From Puccinellia tenuiflora (taxonomy: Eukaryota > Streptophyta > Magnoliopsida > Poales > Poaceae), in the NCBI GenBank assembly GCA_012064385.1, contig QRDG01001972.1, forward strand, positions 372,001-436,000: a stretch of DNA of 64,000 bases, written 5' to 3'. This document shows positions 42,778 through 55,690 of this stretch, one piece after another. Each line of letters opens with the position of its first letter. Position 1 is the first letter of the stretch. The notes under the pieces are model-generated. The model was not told the origin of the DNA, did not search any database, and worked only from the letters and a program-made list of their open reading frames with translations. The position numbers were made by a program, and so were the translations under genes.

Positions 42778-45725
42778 TAGCACGCTTTTCCCACACCCAT
42801 CCGGTAGCTCATCGTGTCTGCCACGTCCCGCCATACAAGTTGTATGCGAAGTTGAGCCACCGGCCATAGCCTTTCCTTTGCTCATGCTAGTATAGGACCC
42901 TGCCCTTACGATTTCACCATTCCTTCAACACCTAGTACAGGATCCTCCGTCGAGGAACCTAGATGTAAGGACTCGTAGTTTTGCCCGGCGACCCAAAGGT
43001 GGACCTTCAATCCCTCAATCCATCAGATTGCCGAGACCCAGGTCAGGGGTTAGAGTCGCCATGCTCATCCCCTCATGCATAACGGAGTCATCTCCGTCGA
43101 TGAGGTATCCAGTACTAACACGAGCAAACTATATGACTACGCCCGTTCCCATATTTGGGTAGATGTGGTCGCACAGGTTATCGGCTGGTCGACGTAAGTA
43201 CTAGGACACAATGTGCATTTTTCATAAACAACTCCTTTATCACTTCTCCACTTTAACACCGATAACTCGGCATTTCATCATCAACTAGGTACTTTAAAAA
43301 GGAGTTTGGAATAATCATATTTTTCCCATCCTATAGTTTAGGTGTCTACTCTACATTCTACATAGGATGATAAAGCAGTTTTCATATCCTTTGTGAAAAG
43401 GTTTTTCAGAAAATCAATACCACTACTTTAGGAACTTGCATGTGATTAAATTAGAGGGATGTAAATGCAAGCTCAGCGAAGTAGCTTGCCTGTTTTCAGC
43501 ATAATGTCCCTGGACTTCTCCTTACTGATCAAAGAAATAAACTCCGGTTCTTCTCCAAGAAATCCTTTCCAAGGTTCGCTCCGATAGCGTTCGTATCTAA
43601 CGTCGTAAAAAGGAAAGAACACAATCAACATACAGTACAACACTCCAACAACAAACATTAAGCAATTACTAACAAACAACAATCATGAGAGATGACTATT
43701 ATTTGACAAACAAGTTTGGCAATCATCACACTGGTCGTGCTTATATTAACTGATTAAAGTTGTGATTAAGCATCTTTATTTCAATAGGAAATACTTCAGA
43801 CAAAAGTTAAGCTATCAAGTAATCTCTATAATTCAAAATATCTCACCAATCTAAGGTAGAAATATTACTAGTCACTCAAGCTAGCACTCAACTTGAATAT
43901 AACCAAGTTTAACAAGCAAGGCAATTATATTAATCACACCAAATAATCTAATCATCAACATAAACAAGCAATATATACCATTACTAAACTACTCAATCAA
44001 GCATCACAACAACTCTAAAGCATCACACATAGCTATTGCACTCACAAAGCAACACAATTTGATTTCGATTTAATTGAATTAACCATTATTTAATTGTGTC
44101 ACAATTATGGCAGAAACTAGGGTTTCATGTTTAATTGCATAACTTGTGTTCTGTTGGTCACAAAAATATGAACTAAAATTCTACAGATAGCCACTGATTT
44201 ATAGGAAGCAACCCAATTGGATTTAATTCAATTTGAGTTATTAAACTCCCTGTATAAATGTTTTTATCCAGAAGGTTAGTTTTCTTGTTTTTACTACAAC
44301 TCAAGTTAATTGTATTCAAAAATTAAATCCTTTTAGGGATAGCTAGTATTTCTTATATGTGAGTTAACAAAATTGGTTTGACCTCATTTGGATTAGTAGA
44401 GTATCAGAAACAAACAAGTTTAGGTTTTATACCTTCTGTGGCATTTTGATTATCATTATTTATTTATTAATCTAAATGGGGTGAAACCACTTTAGTGAGT
44501 TAGATAATTTCATAAGCCTTCCAGAACATTTTCATTTGCTATTTTTAGATTCTTAGATCTCAAGTGTTTTCAAATTCTAATCAAATTTCTGACAGAAGTT
44601 TTTATCATTTTAAGTGTTAACAACTAGCTGATTTGATAATTTCATTCTGACTTGACCACAACATCAAATGGATTCAAACCAGTGGCATTGGGTTCACTAG
44701 TTGATACACTTTTAATAACATTTTAGTTTGATAATTTTTGGTTAAACCAATCTCTGGGAAGCATCTCCCAAAGTTGGTACCAATATAACCTTTCTGAGTT
44801 TTCAGTTAAAACTAACACCTTTGTCATTTTTATTTCAAATGGGAAATATGTCCAACAAGGATCATGGCCTGCATCTATGTGAAGATGGCATGTTATATAA
44901 GCTACAACATTTTAGTTTGCTATTTTTAGGCCTCTGGTTGAATAGTAATTTGCATGGGAAAAGGGCTATGTTCTGTTATTTCATGTGGCTGAAATATTGT
45001 ATAGCCAATTTCCTCAGATTATATCTTCTGTATAAAATTTTATTTTGAGGTCACACCACTTGGTCATGTCAGTAATCTAACAATACTAACATATTATGCC
45101 AAGACAATCTCCTAAATAAATCTAGGTTAAATATTATTAACAGTTCAAAACAGAATCTTTTAACAGTTTTCAGGAAATCCTGGAAACAGATAAAACATAG
45201 CAACTTTGCCTAGACCTTAAATATAGAAAATCTATTCTAATTTGAGCAAAACAAGTTTCCCTGTAATCTATATAAATTATACTTTCTAATACAATTTATT
45301 TCATCAATTTTTGACAAAGGAGTTGAGCAGATGATGCATGCAAACATAGCATCAGAGCAAGAACTGTCCAGGACAGCCGTTTTCAGAAATTTCAAACAGA
45401 GCGGGAACACACTGTGGCCGTTGATCGCGAGATCGACGGCGCACAGCCGTCGTCTTCGTCTAGACTGAAGACAACGCAGGGGAGAGATGGGCGAGCATGG
45501 AGAGCTACCTGCCGGCGGCGGTCGTCGGCGGCGAGGGTGGTGGTCGACGGAGGAGGTCTCGGGCTGCGTCTGGGTACCGGAGGCGTCGCCGGAGATGAGC
45601 TGTAGTGGCGGTACGGCGGAGCTCCCGAGCGTGGAAAATCCCGAGCTTGGGCTCCTATGCAGCGGCTCTGGTGAGGTGAGGGAGTGGCGGAGGTGTGGTG
45701 TGGTGCTGAGGGCTGGCAATGGGGT

Positions 45726-45734
45726 CCTTTTATA
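45726..45734 (-). promoter_or_regulatory. TATA box of C LTR copy 1
   Basis: TATAAAAGG on the minus strand, in the context GGCTATAAAAGGACC. It is also present at 54083-54074 (one extra T) and 62375-62367. Confidence 0.65.
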
Positions 45735-46410
45735 GCCGCGGGGAGGCAGTGGAGTGGGTAGGGGGTGTGGTGGCCACGGCAACGGCGCGGCGGACACGCG
45801 ATCGTGCGGGGAGGGGTCGCAGGGGCGCGATAGCTTGCCGTAGGGGCGGTGCAGGGTGCGGCGGAGCTGCTGGGGTGGCAGGAAGCAGAAATGGGCGCGT
45901 GGAGGCGAGCCACGCTTGCTCGAGGTGGGGGACGGCCTGGGCGTGCTCTGGGGTGGCGTGGGCGGCGCGGGGCGTGCACCGACACGACGCACGGACGGCG
46001 GTTTCGGGCTCCTGCGGGCTGCGGTGAGGATGGCGAGGGAGCAGCGAGGTAAGGGAGAGAGAGGGGGCCAGGCATGGGGCAGCCACGGTGATGCCACGCC
46101 ACAGCTACATGCGCGACATGGCGCGGCCGTGCGGGAGCTCTGTCCCCTGCCTTGCTCCATCTCCTTCCCGACCAAATCGTTGATGCCTGGGGTGCGCAAT
46201 GAGGTGAGGGAGGCTAGGGTGATCGAATGGACGCATCCTCCAGCTCGATTACACATGAATTCGTCGAATTTGTTTCGGATTTGGTTGATTTGGGGATGAA
46301 CACAGTTCATGCCTGCAAGGTGTTCGGCATAATGCCTGAACCGAATTTAAATTTATATTTTTGAGATTTGTTTCCAAGTTTGACTTCATATATGTTAATA
46401 GGGATTTTTG

Positions 46411-46450
46411 GTGCTATGATGGGATTTTTTTGATAAGTGCATCATAGCAC
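46411..46450. repeat. 11-bp inverted repeat in U3 of C
   Basis: GTGCTATGATG (46411-46421) and CATCATAGCAC (46440-46450) are perfect inverts separated by 18 bp. The same pair occurs in the other two LTRs (from 54723, and near 63015). Confidence 0.7.
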
Positions 46451-47385
46451 ATTTTGTGATTCAAAAGAATAAAGAAAGAAATAAAATTTTAAATTTGGAT
46501 TTTTGAAAGAATATTTTGAAGAGGGAAGAAATATTAGAGCAAAAGTGGGAGTGAGCACTATGTCACCCCACTGATCTTCGGTTTTGAAAGAAAATAATAA
46601 TTTCTCATTTAGAGAAATTGGTGTGGCACTTGTCCCAAGATTTTATGTGTCAATGCTTTTATTTTGTTTCTTTTCCTTTCTTCATAATTTTATTTAGCAA
46701 ACACACACATCAAAACACAACAATATTCACATCACACTCATGACCACACAATTCAAACAACATGAATTAATCTCACCATCAATTCCACAATTCACAATAC
46801 TATATTATAAAAATGATCACACTCAATTATGACAAGATGTTATTTATAAAATATCCCACTCATAACTTAATAATTTTCAAAAAGTTTGAGAATGGAAATA
46901 TGTGGGATTACATATTTCCCACTAGTGTTATTTTCAAATGGAGTGGAAAATAGAGTTTATAAAATGGGAGTTGCATATACATGCAAAATATCATGGTTAG
47001 CTTTAGATAGGAGATAACATATAGGTCTCCATATTTTTGGGGAACACATAATTTTCGGAAATACTTTTACTTTCTCAACTAAAGGGTATTTTATTTGTTG
47101 CTGAAATCAAACATCATTGAAATAAACTTTGGCCAAAATAAGGTTGGAAAAGATATATGGAAGTTACTCTTGCCATAACATGAGCACCAAGTTAATATAT
47201 TTTACTTGGGCTGGATTCTTGGATTAATATTTACTAGTCAAACAAGCATAAACAACAAGTCACACAAGGTCAAACAGAGCAATATAAAGGAAAACACAAT
47301 CAATAGTGAAGTAATTTCAAAAAAGTTTTTGTTGGTTCTGAATTTTGGGTCTTGTTAATTCTTATTATTAATTTGGGATGTTACA

Positions 47386-50216
47386 AATCCTTCCCCCCTT
47401 AAAATAAATCTCGTCCCGAGATTTGCCCGGGGGTACAGGAGAGTACGAGGGCACGGGTTTGGGCTGGCTATACTTCCGAGGTCGTTACTTCTTCAGCAAG
47501 GTCACCAGATGAGATATTGACAAATTGATGCTGCGAGGTCGTTCCTTGTCGATAATTTTCCCTGACGGGTTCAGATCCTGGATGATAGGGTTGAATTGAC
47601 GATCGATGCTGATGGATAGTCTTGGTTAGCTGTTTCCAGTTTCTACGAGGTTGAGGCGCAAGGAACTAATTATTACCACGTTCTTGTATACCTATTGCAG
47701 GTCTTCCCCCCTTAAAAAGGGGTTTTTAATCGGTCTTGCTGAAGTTTGCAGCTGGAGTTGACTTGGAGGCATTGTTCTTCTTGACGATCTTCGTCTCGGT
47801 TGTCACTCCTTGGTGCTTGGGGTTGGTGCAGATATCACTTCCTGATATTGTCGCCTTACGAGGTTACAAATGGGGACGCATGGTTTTCAGGATGCGTCGA
47901 GTCTGCGTACTCGACTCTCTCCGGCTTCTAGTTAGAAAAAGGATGTTATAAACGTCTAAATTCATCTGGACTTGCCTGGTGGTTGATGTTGTCCACAGCA
48001 GGTGCTTACGTCGTTTGATCCTTCTGGGTATTCCATTGGTTATTGGTCTTCAGGCTTGTCCTTCTTCAGCTGAGTAAAGGAGGAACTTATTGCTGATTTC
48101 CTTGGTTCTTGAGCTTCATGAAGCGTTGGTAAGAATCTTAAGAAGTACAGTCTAGATTATCGAGCTTCCAGATGAATCTAAATGTCAGTTTCAAGGACCC
48201 TAAAGGTAGGCGGTTTGGTCTCCTGTTTGACGAGGGTACAAGGGTCGCGTTCTCATTTAACCTTAAAGTTAGAGAAATAGCTTCATGTAACATTCGATAT
48301 TCGTGCTTTCTTGAATCCTCCTTCGGTGTGATTGGTCGAGGCCAGTTGAAAAGGATGATTGCTTGATAGGTAGCGTCAATGGTGCTTGCTTCCTGGTTCA
48401 ATTTTGCGCAGATGGTCTTCAGTATTGATCGACTTCGGCCTTGATGATGGCGATCTTCTCATTACCAGCTATATGTGATTCTTTCTATATCACCTCTCTT
48501 TTTGTCAAAACTTGCGGTTAGATAAGGCCAGTTAGTACCGTCACAAACTGGGGTTAGATGTTAAATCTAGAATTTGGTAAGTTGGTTCAAAAAGTCACGG
48601 CTTAATGGACCTTAGAAAAATTAGTGAAGAATCTTCACACCAGTTGTTTCCCAAACAGGTACCTTTGTCTTTATTGTTTCGATTAGTTGAGCCGGGTTGA
48701 ACTAAGATTTTTGTTCGGCCGATAACGTCGATGGCGTCCTTTTTCCTGGGGTAACTTCATGTTGACGATCTTTAAAGTTGGTTCCCTTCGGGTTAGTCGG
48801 TGGCGATCTCCCTTGGATGAGTCTTGTGCTTGAGGCTTCATATAATCTTCAGAAAAATCAGCGGCAGGCTAGGGTTCTCATCCATCTTTCCCAAGTTTGC
48901 GGGTGATAGGTGGGAGTTAGTCTTATTTCACGGGACAAATTTGGGTGGGTCAAACCTAGCAAGGCTAGCGCAAGAGATTAAGGTGCTACTAACTGCTCGT
49001 CAGGCGGGTAGGTACATGATCCTCTTTGAAACCCATCATACCGTTGGTCTCTGAACTCGAATCTTCATAGCAACTCTTATGCACTTCTTGAGTTCCTCTA
49101 GTTACCAATTCTAAATGAGTCTCCTTATGTCCTCGTTTCATGTCAAGGTTTGCGGTCCTATCATGGGCTGGAGTCAGTTGTTAACCTACAGTTAGATACG
49201 ATAAGTTAATGTGGTATTCTTGTAATTTCACAAGTTAATTTTGTGAGGTGGGGGCTCGTGTCTTCACGAGGTTGGCGTACAATTGCAGTTTCCTTCAAGA
49301 TCTTGACGCACTTGCTCCAGATGGTGCATGAATTCCATTGTCTGACTTGTCAGTTAGGTTACAAAAATTTCCGGCTATTTGGCTAAGGATCAGGGGTCTT
49401 TTGTATCTTTGCGGAACGGTCAGATCTTGAGATGAGAGGGAAAATTAGTTTAGAAAGATTTTCCTTGGCGGGTTTACATCCGCAACAAGGTACAACTATG
49501 GCAAAGAGTTAAAAATTGTTCTTTTTTTTTTCGTTAGGTGGCAAAAGGGAAACTAAACTTTCCTTTTTATCAAAACTCCTTTTCCATCTCACAAACAACA
49601 CACAAGCAGAGTTCACACAAGCAAGGTGCACACAAGGTACGTCTAGTACCAACGGACGCCTAATACTCGTGGTAGTCGGGGTAACCAAAGTTCCTATCAT
49701 GAGTTTTTCCTAGGGGTCTTTGTCGAACATTGCTGGTGAAGTCTTCATTTTATCGCCTTAGTCTTCCGCTGGAGAAATTGAGGTCGTTGAGGTTGCAACT
49801 TGAGTAGAATTGTTGATGTTGAGCTGATGTCTTCGGAGGTTTCTTGCCTTGTTGACATCGACGATCTGGGCATTTGCAAATCAATCACCTTGATGATGAA
49901 TGTCGAGGATTTGGGATGGAACCTTCTTCTCCTTCTGGCTACTGGTCAGTTAGGTCTCACTTGGGTTCATCGTCGAGTATGTATGTAGGTTTTGAATGAA
50001 GGTAAGATAATAGAAGAATGCCTTTGAAAATCTTAAAATAGAGGGGTAAGACTTTGAAATATTTGAGAAGATGAGAAGAGCGAAGCCATTTTTGGACTTC
50101 TCTAGATAAAAATATATTTTGGTAGTAATATACTTTTGTCAAAAATATTTGCTTTCCTAACTAACGTCCATGCTAACTAAGGTCTCCTACAGTCAGGATG
50201 GCTCTGATACCAAGTC
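47386..50216 (-). mobile_element. Element C internal region 1 (2.8 kb, non-coding)
   Basis: Left end: purine tract (reverse of CCCCCCTTAAAA at 47394 and again near 47706) and the hairpin AAATCTCG/CGAGATTT (47406-47424, 3-nt loop). Right end: PBS at 50201-50212. Frames such as 48138-48401 (minus) are short and carry no gag or pol motif. As with B, the element must rely on proteins from elsewhere. Confidence 0.75.
50201..50212 (-). other. Primer-binding site, C unit 1 (initiator tRNA-Met)
   Basis: TGGTATCAGAGC on the minus strand, 4 nt from LTR copy 2. Confidence 0.9.
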
Positions 50217-53200
50217 TGTGGGGACCCCGGACTAGCCGTCCGAAATACCCTTGTGCCTACATCAGCGATCCCATGATCAGTGTGTCGCTGAGCACAATCA
50301 AACTGGTAATCAAGGAACATCCATAATTACCGAAGGAATATACTTACTTGATTGAAGTCATACTCTTCAATAGGTACTTGCAGCGGAAATCACCATACAG
50401 CGTGGAGCCCAAGTCATTCGCCTTAACCCTACAGGCAACTGACTGGGAAGCGCCCTAGTTCGCATTGACGTCATTTCCTTCTCCTCCTTCAAGCTACTCT
50501 TCCTTAAAATCTGGCTAAGACAATAGCCAGGGACGAAACCATTATGAGTACAATTTGTACTCGCAAACTACTCCTCTACTGAGTATGCACCAATTTTAAG
50601 TTGTTGCCTATAGCACTTTTAGTTATTACTCTATCTCTATATCTTTGGTTGAAGTAAAATAAGAGAAATTTTATAACTTTTCATAAACCTTGTATATTTT
50701 TCAAACATCTATAGCCTTTGTTAAAGAAAACGAAAAGAAGGCTTTAGATTCTTTTTTTTTTTTCCATAAAACTGTCTTTGTAAGGAGTTTTCTTTTAAAA
50801 CATTTTTCCCGAAAAATAGCTGTTTGTTAAAATAAGAAGTCCCTTTTTAAAAACGTTTTTCCGGAAAATCACCATTTTGCTTATTTATCCAAAACTCCTC
50901 CTTTTTCCCGACCATGTCTCATCATGGTCCAATTATTTCCAACAACTCATACCACCACATTGGCATAGTTGCATAAAAACATCCTTCACATCATTTTCTC
51001 TTTCAAATCTCAAACCTTTTTCCAAAACTTGCACATCTTTGTAAAACTTTGCACATGGTCTAGTAGGGCCTCCCAACTGTCCATATCCGAGGACTCGGCT
51101 ATTCGAATAGTTTTTACCCTCTGCAGAGGTAGCACGCTTTTCCCACACCCATCCGGTAGCTCATCGTGTCTGCCACGTCCCGCCATACAAGTTGTATGCG
51201 AAGTTGAGCCACCGGCCATAGCCTTTCCTTTGCTCATGCTAGTATAGGACCCTGCCCTTACGATTTCACCATTCCTTCAACACCTAGTACAGGATCCTCC
51301 GTCGAGGAACCTAGATGTAAGGACTCGTAGTTTTGCCCGGCGACCCAAAGGTGGACCTTCAATCCCTCAATCCATCAGATTGCCGAGACCCAGGTCAGGG
51401 GTTAGAGTCGCCATGCTCATCCCCTCATGCATAACGGAGTCATCTCCGTCGATGAGGTATCCAGTACTAACACGAGCAAACTATATGACTACGCCCGTTC
51501 CATATTTGGGTAGATGTGGTCGCACAGGTTATCGGCTGGTCGACGTAAGTACTAGGACACAATGTGCATTTTTCATAAACAACTCCCTTTATCACTTCTC
51601 CACTTTAACACCGATAACTCGGCATTTCATCATCAACTAGGTACTTTAAAAAGGAGTTTGGAATAATCATATTTTTCCCATCCTATAGTTTTAGGTGTCT
51701 ACTCTACATTCTACATAGGATGATAAAGCAGTTTTCATATCCTTTGTGAAAAGGTTTTTCAGAAAATCAATACCACTACTTTAGGAACTTGCATGTGATT
51801 AAATTAGAGGGATGTAAATGCAAGCTCAGCGAAGTAGCTTGCCTGTTTTCAGCATAATGTCCCTGGACTTCTCCTTACTGATCAAAGAAATAAACTCCGG
51901 TTCTTCTCCAAGAAATCCTTTCCAAGGTTCGCTCCGATAGCGTTCGTATCTAACGTCGTAAAAAGGAAAGAACACAATCAACATACAGTACAACACTCCA
52001 ACAACAACATTAAGCAATTACTAACAAACAACAATCATGAGAGATGACTATTATTTGACAAACAAGTTTGGCAATCATCACACTGGTCGTGCTTATATTA
52101 ACTGATTAAAGTTGTGATTAAGCATCTTTATTTCAATAGGAAATACTTCAGACAAAAGTTAAGCTATCAAGTAATCTCTATAATTCAAAATATCTCACCA
52201 ATCTAAGGTAGAAATATTACTAGTCACTCAAGCTAGCACTCAACTTGAATATAACCAAGTTTAACAAGCAAGGCAATTATATTAATCACACCAAATAATC
52301 TAATCATCAACATAAACAAGCAATATATACCATTACTAAACTACTCAATCAAGCATCACAACAACTCTAAAGCATCACACATAGCTATTGCACTCACAAA
52401 GCAACACAATTTGATTTCGATTTAATTGAATTAACCATTATTTAATTGTGTCACAATTATGGCAGAAGAACTAGGGTTTCATGTTTAATTGCATAACTTG
52501 TGTTCTGTTGGTCACAAAAATATGAACTAAATTCTACAGATAGCCACTGATTTATAGGAAGCAACCCAATTGGATTTAATTCAATTTGAGTTATTAAACT
52601 CCCTGTATAAATGTTTTTATCCAGAAGGTTAGTTTTCTTGTTTTTACTACAACTCAAGTTAATTGTATTCAAAAATTAAATCCTTTTAGGGATAGCTAGT
52701 ATTTCTTATATGTGAGTTAACAAAATTGGTTTGACCTCATTTGGATTAGTAGAGTATCAGAAACAAACAAGTTTAGGTTTTATACCTTCTGTGGCATTTT
52801 GATTATCATTATTTATTTATTAATCTAAATGGGGTGAAACCACTTTAGTGAGTTAGATAATTTCATAAGCCTTCCAGAACATTTTCATTTGCTATTTTTA
52901 GATTCTTAGATCTCAAGTGTTTTCAAATTCTAATCAAATTTCTGACAGAAGTTTTATCATTTTAAGTGTTAACAACTAGCTGATTTGATAATTCATTCTG
53001 ACTTGACCACAACATCAAATGGATTCAAACCAGTGGCATTGGGTTCACTAGTTGATACACTTTTAATAACATTTAGTTGATAATTTTTGGTTAAACCAAT
53101 CTCTGGGAAGCATCTCCCAAAGTTGGTACCAATATAACCTTTCTGAGTTTTCAGTTAAAACTAACACCTTTGTCATTTTTATTTCAAATGGGAAATATGT

Positions 53201-55690
53201 CCAAAAAGGATCATGGCCTGCATCTATGTGAAGATGGCATGTTATATAAACTACAACATTTTAGTTTGCTATTTTTAGGCCTCTGGTTGAATAGGAATTT
53301 GCATGGAAAAGGGCTATGTTCTGTTATTTCATGTGGCTGAAATATTGTATAGCCAATTTCCTCAGATTATATCTTCTGTATAAAATTTATTTTGAGGTCA
53401 CACCACTTGGTCATGTCAGTAATCTAACAATACTAACATATTATGCCAAGACAATCTCCTAAATAAATCTAGGTTAAATATTATTAACAGTTCAAAACAG
53501 AATCTTTTAACAGTTTTCAGGAAATCCTGGAAACAGATAAAACATAGCAACTTGCCTAGACCTTAAATATAGAAAATCTATTCTATTTGAGCAAAACAAG
53601 TTTCCCTGTAATCTATATAAATTATACTTTCTATACAATTTATTTCATCAATTTTGACAAAGGAGTTGAGCAGATGATGCATGCAAACATAGCATCAGAG
53701 CAAGAACTGTCCAGGACTTAGCCGTTTTCAGAAATTTCAAACAGAGCGGGAACGCACTGTGGCCGTTGATCGCGAGATCGACGGCGCACAGCCGTCGTCT
53801 TCGTCTAGACTGAAGACAGCGCAGGGGAGAGATGGGCGAGCATGGAGAGCTACCTGCCGGAGGCGATCGTCGGCGGCGAGGGTGGTGGTCGACGGAGGAG
53901 GTCTCGGGCTGCGTCTGGGTACCGGAGGCGTCGCCGGAGATGAGCTGTAGTGGCGGTACGGCGGAGCTCCCGAGCGTGGAAAATCCCCGAGCTTGGGCTC
54001 CTATGCAGGCGGCTCTGGTGAGGTGAGGGAGTGGCGGAGGTTGTGGTGTGGTGCTGAGGGCTGGCAATGGGGTCCTTTTTATAGCCGCGGGGAGGCAGTG
54101 GAGTGGGTAGGGGTGTGTGGTGGCCACGGCAACGGCGCGGCGGACACGCGATCGTGCGGGGAGGGGTCGCAGGGCGCGATAGCTTGCCGTAGGGGCGGTG
54201 CAGGGTGCGGCGGAGCTGCTGGGGTGGCAGGAAGCAGAAATGGTCGCGTGGAGGCGAGCCACGCTTGCTCGAGGTGGGGGACGGCCTGGGCGTGCTCTGG
54301 GGTGGCGTGGGCGGTTTCGGGCTCCTGCGGGCTGCGGTGAGGATGGCGAGGGAGCAGCGAGGTAAGGGAGTAGAGAGGGGGCCAGGCATGGGGCAGCCAC
54401 GGTGATGCCACGCCACAGCTACATGCGCGACATGGCGCGGCCGTGCGGGAGCTCTGTCCCCTGCCTTGCTCCATCTCCTTCCGACCAAATCGTTGATGCC
54501 TAGGGTGCGCAATGAGGTGAGGGAGGCTAGGGTGATCGAATGACGCATCCTCCAGCTCGATTACACATGAATTCGTCGAATTTGTTTCGGATTTGGTTGA
54601 TTTGGGGATGAACACAGTTCATGCCTGCAAGGTGTTCGGCATAATGCCTGAACCGAATTTAAATTTATATTTTTGAGATTTGTTTCCAAGTTTGACTTCA
54701 TATATGTTAATAGGGATTTTTGGTGCTATGATGGGATTTTTTTTGATAAGTGCATCATAGCACATTTTGTGATTCAAAAGAATAAAGAAAGAAATAAAAT
54801 TTTAAATTTGGATTTTTGAAAGAATATTTTGAAGAGGGAAGAGATATTAGAGCAAAAGTGGGAGTGAGCACTATGTCACCCACTGATCTTCGGTTTTGAA
54901 AGAAAATAATAATTCTCATTTAGAGAAATTGGTGTGGCACTTGTCCCAAGATTTTATGTGTCAATGCTTTTATTTTGTTTCTTTTCCTTTCTTCATAATT
55001 TTATTAGCCAACACACACATCAAAACACAACAATATTCACATCACACTCATGACCACACAATTCAAACAACATGAATTAATCTCACCATCAATTCCACAA
55101 TTCACAATACTATATTATAAAAATGATCACACTCAATTATGACAAGATGTTATTTATAAAATACCCACTCATAACTTAATAATTTTCAAAAAGTTTGAGA
55201 ATGGAAATATGTGGGATTACATATTTCCCACTAGTGTTATTTTCAAATGGAGTGGAAAATAGAGTTTATAAAATGGGAGTTGCATATACATGCAAATATC
55301 ATGGTTAGCTTTAGATAGGAGATAACATATAGCTCTCCATATTTTGGGGAACACATAATTTTCGGAAATACTTTTACTTTCTCAACTAAAGGGTATTTTA
55401 TTTGTTGCTGAAATCAAACATCATTGAAATAACTTTGGCCAAAATAAGGTTGGAAAAGATATATGGAAGTTACTCTTGCCATAACATGAGCACAAGTTTA
55501 ATATATTTTACTTGGGCTGGATTCTTGGATTAATATTTACTAGTCAAACAAGCATAAACAACAAGTCACACAAGGTCAAACAGAGCAATATAAAGGAAAA
55601 CACAATCAATAGTGAAGTAATTTCAAAAAGTTTTTGTTGGTTCTGAATTTTGGGTCTTGTTAATTCTTATTATTAATTTGGGATGTTACA
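50217..55690 (-). mobile_element. Element C, LTR copy 2 (5.47 kb)
   Basis: Colinear with copy 1 from TGTAACATCCC (55690) to GGTCCCCACA (50217). It has many 1-2 bp indels and a deletion of about 36 bp in the GC-rich block near 54310. Several base states are shared with copy 3 against copy 1. The palindrome block is at 51078-51129 and the TATA box at 54083-54074. Confidence 0.85.

Larger units (their letters stand above)
41867..47385 (-). mobile_element. Element C, LTR copy 1 (5.5 kb)
   Basis: On the minus strand it begins TGTAACATCCC at 47385 and ends GGTCCCCACA at 41867. The upstream H sequence GTCGT (41862-41866) should be the target duplication. A canonical TATA box TATAAAAGG (45734-45726) divides U3 (about 1.7 kb) from an R/U5 of about 3.8 kb. 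A GC-rich block at about 45400-46200 straddles the promoter. A 357-codon GC-rich frame (45237-46310, minus) runs across the promoter, is frameshifted in copies 2 and 3, and is Pro/Arg low-complexity, so it is not called as a gene. Confidence 0.85.

Noticed and set aside
45237..46310. 357-codon minus-strand frame in C LTR copy 1 (with relatives at 53648-54548 and 61881-62916)
   Set aside because: It spans the TATA box and the predicted start site, is Pro/Arg low-complexity, and is frameshifted in the other copies. High GC content makes long open frames likely by chance.
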